A DNA stretch of 64,000 nt from a virus, in IMG/VR virus record IMGVR_UViG_3300033144_006696, positions 59,867 through 123,866 of that record; one strand, written 5' to 3'. Both the position numbers and the translations under genes were made by a program. How positions within the stretch are numbered: position 1 is the stretch's first letter; every line of letters begins with the position of its first letter. Below are positions 59,452 to 64,000 of the stretch, piece by piece. The notes beneath the pieces are model-generated. The model was not told the origin of the DNA and did not search any database. It saw only the letters and a program-made list of their open reading frames with translations.

Positions 59452-59709
59452 TTAATCAATCGTTAGTTCATTTAACAACATTTTGAGAACTTTTTCGTAA
59501 ATTTTACCTTTATTAAGTTTTCTTGGTTGATCTATAATAAATTCACGAATTGCATATTGAACTCTATTTTCCTTACAATACGAATTATTTGCTTTAATGA
59601 AACAATACATAGATTCAAATTCCCTAATAACACCCATCAGTGTTGTATTGTCAATTGTTACAGCACCATGATATTCTTCTTCATATTTTGCTAATTCATT
59701 TTTGAGCAA
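59452..59709 (-). CDS. Hypothetical helical protein
   Basis: 85 residues, helical. It begins 'MLKNELAKYEEEYHGAVTID'. A hairpin lies 57 bases upstream. Function unknown. Confidence 0.5.
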   Translation of the reverse strand: MLKNELAKYEEEYHGAVTIDNTTLMGVIREFESMYCFIKANNSYCKENRVQYAIREFIIDQPRKLNKGKIYEKVLKMLLNELTID

Positions 59710-59765
59710 TTTTAATAATGGAGATTCTTTAATTGCTATTTCACTCCTTATTTTAACTTTTTAAT

Positions 59766-59813
59766 CCCCGCTAGAAATACATGAAAATTTGAATTAAGTA
59801 AAATCTAGCGGGG
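59766..59813. terminator. Long-armed hairpin CCCCGCTAGA/TCTAGCGGGG
   Basis: 10-bp perfect arms with a 28-base loop. On + it is followed by TTTT; on - it ends GGGGATTAAAAAG before the 59452-59709 gene, like other leaders. Either terminator or leader. Confidence 0.6.
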
Positions 59814-59902
59814 TTTTCAATAATAAATGATAACAAAGGAGACGAACCTCCAAGAACATCCCCTATTTGATACTCTTCTTACATAAATCACCTCCCAACG
59901 GG

Positions 59903-60190
59903 TTAGTTTATAATTTGTATTTGCCATCCAGTTTTATAAATATACACTAATTTTCCATACGTTCCTATATTTTTATTGATTGTGTTTACAAAAGCAAATT
60001 TCACACTGAATTCTCTTCTATCTGGATACAATTCTACTACAATGTTGCCTACTCTATTTATTGCCATTTGTTCAAGATGTTTCATGTTCTTTTTTAATGA
60101 CTCTCTTAAAGGATTATGCCATGCAAATTGCAGTAATTCAGTAAACTGTCCTTCTGTTTTATCAATAATTATATCGTAGTTAATTTTCAT
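59903..60190 (-). CDS. Hypothetical protein
   Basis: 95 residues, mixed alpha/beta. 'VVELYPDRREFSVKFAFVNT' and 'GKLVYIYKTGWQIQII' are predicted strands. No family recognised. Between this gene and 59814 there is no gene, only a purine-rich segment resembling a tRNA T-arm that I rejected. Confidence 0.5.
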   Translation of the reverse strand: MKINYDIIIDKTEGQFTELLQFAWHNPLRESLKKNMKHLEQMAINRVGNIVVELYPDRREFSVKFAFVNTINKNIGTYGKLVYIYKTGWQIQIIN

Positions 60191-60199
60191 TTATCTTCT

Positions 60200-60289
60200 T
60201 ATCCATTTGATGAGTTTCTTTGTATCTCATAAAGCACTTTTGCATTTTGGACATGTACAGACATCTGTTTTTTTTTGGATTTCATTCAT
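60200..60289 (-). CDS. Very short zinc-ribbon peptide
   Basis: 29 residues with 'CTCPKCKVLYEI'. It ends 10 bases before the next gene. The A9 run in its start and the missing ribosome binding site make it uncertain. Confidence 0.3.
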
Positions 60290-60327
60290 ATTATACCGCA
60301 AATATTTTAATTGGTATTTAATTTAAA

Positions 60328-60367
60328 TTATCTTACTTTGAAAGTATACTTATAAAGTAAGATAATC
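60328..60367. repeat. Nested perfect palindrome
   Basis: 13-bp arms ATTATCTTACTTT / AAAGTAAGATAAT enclose the decamer palindrome AAGTATACTT. No T-run is seen on either side. It lies in a gene-free gap (60290-60491) and may be an operator or a cruciform site. Confidence 0.6.
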
Positions 60368-60491
60368 AACAACAAAATACACAATGTAAAATCTTTTATT
60401 AAATCTCTTTTCAGTGCGTTTCTATGTTGATTTTAAGCACTTTGAAGTATTTCTGATGTAATAGTATATCTTTTGGAATAATGTTTATTAT

Positions 60492-60917
60492 TCAACTAAA
60501 ATATATATTGTTAATCTCTTTGTATAATCTTTCTCCGTTTGCATAACATTTATAGTAAGAATAACGCGGATCAAGATATTCAAAAAGCCATACAACCTGT
60601 TTAGAAATAATATTAAATGAATCTTTATGCCATTTGTTATTTGAATTTTTATCTATTTCATCTATAAATGTCAATATCATAGAAAATGATATTATTGCCT
60701 TGGATACCTCACTTATTGTTTCCATAGCTCCAATATGAAATGTTTTCTCTATCAAATATTCTACTATTTTATTAATTTGTTTTATCTCTTTTTTATTAAT
60801 TAATCCACCAGGATAATTACTAGTTATTGTTTGACAAGATTTTCTCAAAACGCTCACTCTGTATTTGAGTTTTGGATCTATTGACGTTTCCTCAGCCTTT
60901 TGTAAAATGGCCATCAT
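60492..60917 (-). CDS. Hypothetical all-helical protein
   Basis: 141 residues, predicted four-helix bundle with a C-terminal 'YLDPRYSYYKCYANGERLY'. No recognised family or motif. Confidence 0.55.
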   Translation of the reverse strand: MMAILQKAEETSIDPKLKYRVSVLRKSCQTITSNYPGGLINKKEIKQINKIVEYLIEKTFHIGAMETISEVSKAIISFSMILTFIDEIDKNSNNKWHKDSFNIISKQVVWLFEYLDPRYSYYKCYANGERLYKEINNIYFS

Positions 60918-60971
60918 ATATCCTAAAATGCTAAAATCTCTGTTTCGTATATTAATAATATCACCTCATTT

Positions 60972-61037
60972 TTAATCTGTAATTTTGATTTCATATTGCA
61001 TTAATGATTTAAAAACCTTTATTTCCCAGAAATCCAT
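60972..61037 (-). pseudogene. AP2-type gene C-terminal relic
   Basis: A 21-codon frame ends 'FKSLMQYEIKITD', matching the end of the intact AP2-type protein ('YDSLMKYEVEIID'). Everything upstream is lost. Fifth decayed copy in the window, besides the intact one. Confidence 0.6.
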
Positions 61038-61044
61038 TTTTATT

Positions 61045-61239
61045 TTATTTCTCCTTTATTGTTTTTAGTAACTTTATTGATAATTCTACAGCACCATGAT
61101 CAGGATTATGTTTTACTATAGATCCATCATCAATTTTATATTCAACTTCACCTGTCTTTGGATCAACTTTTCCTGTATTTACAGCAGATCGTGTCATAAT
61201 AGGATTACCATTTATCATTATTGCAACGGATATCATCAT
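61045..61239 (-). CDS. Conserved small phage protein
   Basis: 64 residues: 'ISVAIMINGNPIMTRSAVNT' followed by 'GEVEYKIDDGSIVKHNPDHG'. Small proteins with this pattern (TRSAVNTG...DDGS...HNP) are common in phages; function unknown. Confidence 0.65.
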   Translation of the reverse strand: MMISVAIMINGNPIMTRSAVNTGKVDPKTGEVEYKIDDGSIVKHNPDHGAVELSIKLLKTIKEK

Positions 61240-61325
61240 TCACTCCATTTTAAATAATTCTAATATCACTGGCTTCAGGCCCATAACCATATAGAAAATT
61301 GCTAAATAAATTGTTTGTTAATATA

Positions 61326-61622
61326 TTATAATAAAGTCTCTATTTTTCTAACCATCTCGTTGTGACCCTTGACAGCTTCATCCCATGTTTCGTATCTATT
61401 CATTTCACCATCAATAGGTCCACCAAAAACCAATGTTTCAAAAAGCAATGGAGACCCATCTTTGAAAGAGTGGTCCAACCCTAAAAACACGGTTGAAATA
61501 TCCGATTTCCCCACAATTTCTCTTTTTACTTTTCTATCTGCTTTAGCCAGCCATTCTCCCCATAATTTTATATCAATACATGGGGTCACATCATGTCTAT
61601 CAAGTATGTAAAAATCTCCCAT
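61326..61622 (-). CDS. Conserved phage/bacterial protein of unknown function
   Basis: 98 residues. 'VFLGLDHSFKDGSPLLFETL' and 'YETWDEAVKGHNEMVRKI' are hallmark segments of a small protein found in many phages and actinobacterial elements. No enzymatic motif. Confidence 0.7.
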   Translation of the reverse strand: MGDFYILDRHDVTPCIDIKLWGEWLAKADRKVKREIVGKSDISTVFLGLDHSFKDGSPLLFETLVFGGPIDGEMNRYETWDEAVKGHNEMVRKIETLL

Positions 61623-61776
61623 TTCATCTCTCTTTTAAATCAAACTTAATGCCCTGTAAAATTAAATTTTATAGAGTATTGCCAGTTTTAATTAACAACA
61701 TACAGAAATTCATGAGTCTATTGATGATTCATGTTGCCTGTTTATGTGGGATAACTTCATTTGCATCAAGAACTGT

Positions 61777-61926
61777 TTATACAGAATGAAATGCTGGTGC
61801 CGGTCTATTCATCACGATCATACTACAATACACATCTGATTCAAAATCACTTGGCTCTGTAATGGGTATTAATTGATGCCAATTTGTGTACAATTTATCA
61901 TTTGTTTTAATATAAGCTTGTACCAT
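61777..61926 (-). CDS. Small hypothetical protein
   Basis: 49 residues, 'MVQAYIKTNDKLYTNWHQLI' to 'MNRPAPAFHSV'. It has normal amino-acid composition. The stretch 61623-61776 has no gene. Confidence is limited by small size. Confidence 0.4.
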   Translation of the reverse strand: MVQAYIKTNDKLYTNWHQLIPITEPSDFESDVYCSMIVMNRPAPAFHSV

Positions 61927-61966
61927 GACCTACTTAAGTCTTGAATCTTTGCGAAAAAACATTCAA

Positions 61967-62272
61967 TTAAGTTGAGAGTGCAATATGTTGACTTGATGTA
62001 AAACATTGACCGTATTCTGTCTTCTCTTTGCTATCATATTTAAACTTAAATACTCTACCTTTTGAAGTATTCATGATTATCCTAGGTTCCATTACCAATC
62101 TTTTTGAGTCCTGCAATGTGAATCTCATTGATCTTAGTGAACACTGCATGAGAACCACTTACATAATCTGATATTTTTTTACTAAATTACAATATTCCTT
62201 TGAAATTCCATTTTTAGAGAATAATTTTTCAGGTTCAGTTATGTATAAAATTTTTTTTATTTCTGCTGTCAT
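61967..62272 (-). pseudogene. Small gene with two frameshifts
   Basis: From the ATG at 62272: 'MTAEIKKILYITEPEKLF', frame lost at an A7 run. Continuing in another frame is 'ISDYVSGSHAVFTKINEIHI', and after a second shift 'PRIIMNTSKGRVFKFKYDSK' to a stop at 61967. Two single-base corrections give about 103 residues. No family recognised. Confidence 0.55.
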
Positions 62273-62298
62273 TATGATTCCTTCTTTTAACTTAATTG

Positions 62299-62424
62299 TT
62301 ATTTTCCAAAAATTTCTATTAGAGCAACAAAAAACATGATATCTATAACAACAGAACCGAAATATAATGCCGTAAAATCACCTTTATATTTGGCATCAAT
62401 AAATGCAATTATTGCTGTAATCAT
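62299..62424 (-). CDS. Small membrane protein
   Basis: 41 residues with one hydrophobic segment ('LYFGSVVIDIMFFVALIEIF'). Its start overlaps the RHH stop in ATGA, so it is translated from the RHH message. Function unknown. Confidence 0.5.
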   Translation of the reverse strand: MITAIIAFIDAKYKGDFTALYFGSVVIDIMFFVALIEIFGK

Positions 62425-62570
62425 GATTTTTCCTTTTGGTCCTTCTTCACTTGTCTTTTGATACAAGCAATTAAAATATCAGTCATAGTCTTTTTCTGTT
62501 TAAGAGCTGCCATTTTGAAAGCTGCTCTTAACTCTTCTGGTAATTTAATGGTAATTGTTGTTGATTCCAT
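62421..62570 (-). CDS. Ribbon-helix-helix repressor
   Basis: 49 residues from the ATG after AAAGGAGATGT: 'TTITIKLPEELRAAFKMAAL' and 'KKTMTDILIACIKRQVKK'. A promoter with TTGACA lies about 35 bases upstream. Similar in layout to the other RHH genes. Confidence 0.75.
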   Translation of the reverse strand: MESTTITIKLPEELRAAFKMAALKQKKTMTDILIACIKRQVKKDQKEKS

Positions 62571-62604
62571 ACATCTCCTTTTTATTATATTGTGTAATGA
62601 AATC

Positions 62605-62634
62605 ATAATATAATAATATTATTACGTTTGTCAA
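62605..62634 (-). promoter_or_regulatory. RHH gene promoter, TTGACA with AT-rich -10
   Basis: On the - strand TTGACA (62629-62634), then TATTAT or TATATT at 16-18 bases. AATAATATTATT repeats in the spacer may form the operator. The gap 62635-62812 shows nothing else. Confidence 0.55.
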
Positions 62635-62812
62635 TAATTTTCTAAATATTTTTTTGAATATTTTAAAATCTTTTCTGAATTTCTGCTTTATGATCTTTCA
62701 ATTGACTCAAATATTGATTTATAATGCAATAATCTTCTGTTTCAGCGTGTTTCAATAGTTTTATATATGCTTGCTTATGTTAGAATAAAAACTGTCTTAA
62801 ATCAGCTCAAAA

Positions 62813-64000
62813 TTAGCTATCACATCTTTGAGATAAATTTCTTTTTGATTTAGATTTTTTCTTTAATGTATTTCCTCTAACCATAATATCAATAAAATCA
62901 TCTTGTGTAATTTCGGTTGAAATATATCCCAATTTCCAAGTAACACCTTTACTTATCATTTTCTGCAATATAAAATTGGTAAATACATGTATCATTGCAA
63001 TTTTTGGGCGAATCCCTATTTGATCAGAAATAAATTCATATTCTTTTTCAACTTCATCTATGAATGTTGCTGCATTATTTAAATTATAAATGGATAATTT
63101 TTCAAAAGCTTCAATATCATGTTTATTGTTTTCTTTTTCAATTTTCTTTTTGAGATTCTTATATAATAATTTGGCTTTTTCTGATAAAGCATCATTACCT
63201 TTCATAAATCTGGCACCCCAAGTAAGTAATGGTGACCAAGGTTCTTTGTTAATATTTACGTCAAAGATAATAAATTGTTTTATATTCTTAATTGATTTTT
63301 TATTAAATTTCATCTGATATGCAAAAACATCAGCAAAGAAATCAATCTGATTAATCCAATCTTCATCATCTCCCTTTTCAAAGTTGTTTGCTCTTAGAAG
63401 AGGTGATTTATATTTTTTTGGATTAGGATTAAATAATTCATGAATACAATCCATTGTGTCAAAGTATGATTGTTTAGTTTCAATTTGTTTTGTAGATCCT
63501 AATCCAAGCAATTTGATATAAATTTGATGATCTGAAATGGTATGTTTCCATTCTCCTTTTGCAATCTTTGAATTTGATTTGCAAGATTTATTGTTTGCTT
63601 TGCGATCTGAAACATCCGGGGTAGGAACAATATGTTTTGCAATGTTTGAACTTGATGTGCAATTAGATGATTTGGATTTGATCTTTCTTTTTCTCTTACG
63701 AACTTTCTTAATTGCAACATTTCCCCCCTTCTCACACGCTGCGCTTTTTGCAGCGTGTTGTAAAGATTTATCTTTACTTAAATGATTCTTTTCAAAATTG
63801 ATTCTCTTATGTCTATCGTTTTCGATAGTAGTACTACTGTTGATTTCGATAGTAGTCTCCCCACTACTGTTGTTTTCGATAGCAGTACTACTGTTGTTTT
63901 CGATAGCAGTACTACTGTTGTTTTCGATAGCAGTACTACTGTTGTTTTCGATAGCAGTATATTCTCTGTCATATAATCTTGAATATGGAAAGAGATATTC
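62813..64000 (-). CDS. Large protein with tandem-repeat N-terminal region, start outside window
   Basis: The frame is open from the right edge to 62813 (395 codons visible), although no ATG, GTG or TTG occurs before 63511. The first visible part has four copies of an eight-residue repeat (SSTAIENN), then a lysine/serine-rich linker (KKVRKRKRKIKSKSSN). A folded C-terminal domain follows, starting 'GEWKHTISDHQIYIKLLGLG' and including 'WSPLLTWGARFMKG'. No family is recognised. It is probably the C-terminal part of a larger DNA-associated protein. Confidence 0.7.
   Translation of the reverse strand, partial: EYLFPYSRLYDREYTAIENNSSTAIENNSSTAIENNSSTAIENNSSGETTIEINSSTTIENDRHKRINFEKNHLSKDKSLQHAAKSAACEKGGNVAIKKVRKRKRKIKSKSSNCTSSSNIAKHIVPTPDVSDRKANNKSCKSNSKIAKGEWKHTISDHQIYIKLLGLGSTKQIETKQSYFDTMDCIHELFNPNPKKYKSPLLRANNFEKGDDEDWINQIDFFADVFAYQMKFNKKSIKNIKQFIIFDVNINKEPWSPLLTWGARFMKGNDALSEKAKLLYKNLKKKIEKENNKHDIEAFEKLSIYNLNNAATFIDEVEKEYEFISDQIGIRPKIAMIHVFTNFILQKMISKGVTWKLGYISTEITQDDFIDIMVRGNTLKKKSKSKRNLSQRCDS
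63819..63959. repeat. 24-bp tandem repeat
   Basis: Five to six units of TTTTCGATAGCAGTACTACT plus GTTG (24 bp), the first two slightly diverged. It encodes SSTAIENN repeats on the - strand. Units directly abut, so it is a minisatellite. Confidence 0.8.

Noticed and set aside
59825-59900. tRNA-like segment on - strand (GGAGGTTCGTCTCC resembles a T-arm)
   Set aside because: No matching acceptor stem, D-arm or anticodon arm can be folded around it.
63499-63735. Separate 78-residue gene on - strand
   Set aside because: It overlaps the open frame leading into the large right-edge gene, which has the better protein continuity.
63819-63959. Possible CRISPR array
   Set aside because: The 24-bp units are directly adjacent without spacers and encode an in-frame peptide repeat.

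Overview
The window looks like part of a large, AT-rich tailed phage, a prophage or a phage-plasmid. It has a tail-fibre and lysis block, an almost complete phage-encoded replisome, many antirepressor-type genes (BRO-N, AntA, ORF6N, KilAC) and many small zinc-ribbon and ribbon-helix-helix genes. Start sites often carry AGGAG-type ribosome binding sites and promoters fit the sigma70 pattern, so the host is a bacterium. The lysozyme and holin candidates suggest a Gram-negative host, but the host cannot be named from the sequence. I see no integrase, terminase, portal or major capsid gene, and both window edges cut genes.

Layout. Bases 1-9138 (+ strand) hold tail-fibre and appendage genes (long repeat-rich fibre, three LamG-like lectin repeats), holin-like genes, a DUF1353 protein, a GH24 lysozyme and a virion surface protein, ending at a bidirectional terminator near 9156-9205. 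From there to the right edge nearly everything is on the - strand. 9.2-26.2 kb holds nucleotide metabolism (ThyX, dNMP kinase, MazG-like), an SbcC/SbcD recombination nuclease whose SbcC is split in two, an RlaP-type nucleotidyltransferase and small accessory genes. 27.7-35.9 kb holds a DNA methyltransferase, ATP-dependent ligase, dCMP deaminase, endonuclease VII and antirepressors. 35.9-55.0 kb is the replisome: 5'-3' exonuclease, UvsX/RecA-like recombinase, gp32-like SSB, UvsY-like mediator candidate, clamp loader, HU, UDG-PolA polymerase, sliding clamp, a radical SAM protein, a C5 methyltransferase and a DnaB-like helicase. 56-64 kb is accessory genes and an open-ended gene with a tandem-repeat N-terminal part.

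Three features stand out. (1) Three inteins sit in three replisome proteins, each with a different endonuclease type. In the clamp loader, a Vsr/EDxHD-type endonuclease gene with its own ribosome binding site lies out of frame inside the intein while the host frame stays open throughout. (2) Three dispersed modules (about 12.3-13.8 kb on -, 26.2-27.7 kb and 56.0-57.9 kb on +) share one architecture: tandem promoters, a leader that folds as a three-way junction with compensatory changes, a winged-helix initiator-like gene, a module-specific perfect inverted-repeat array, a conserved hairpin block, ATTGCA repeats and a conserved terminal motif. They look like three replication origins, or autonomous regulatory cassettes, with diverged protein/iteron specificity. 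(3) Single-base frameshifts, mostly in homopolymers, break about a dozen accessory genes while roughly 15 kb of core replication genes is intact.

How the genes fit together: dCMP deaminase, ThyX, dNMP kinase and the MazG-like enzyme supply dNTPs. Helicase, polymerase, clamp, clamp loader and SSB copy the genome. UvsX, UvsY-like, SbcCD, endonuclease VII, exonuclease and ligase carry out recombination-dependent replication, repair and branch resolution. The initiator-like modules, antirepressors and RHH repressors would decide when and where this begins.
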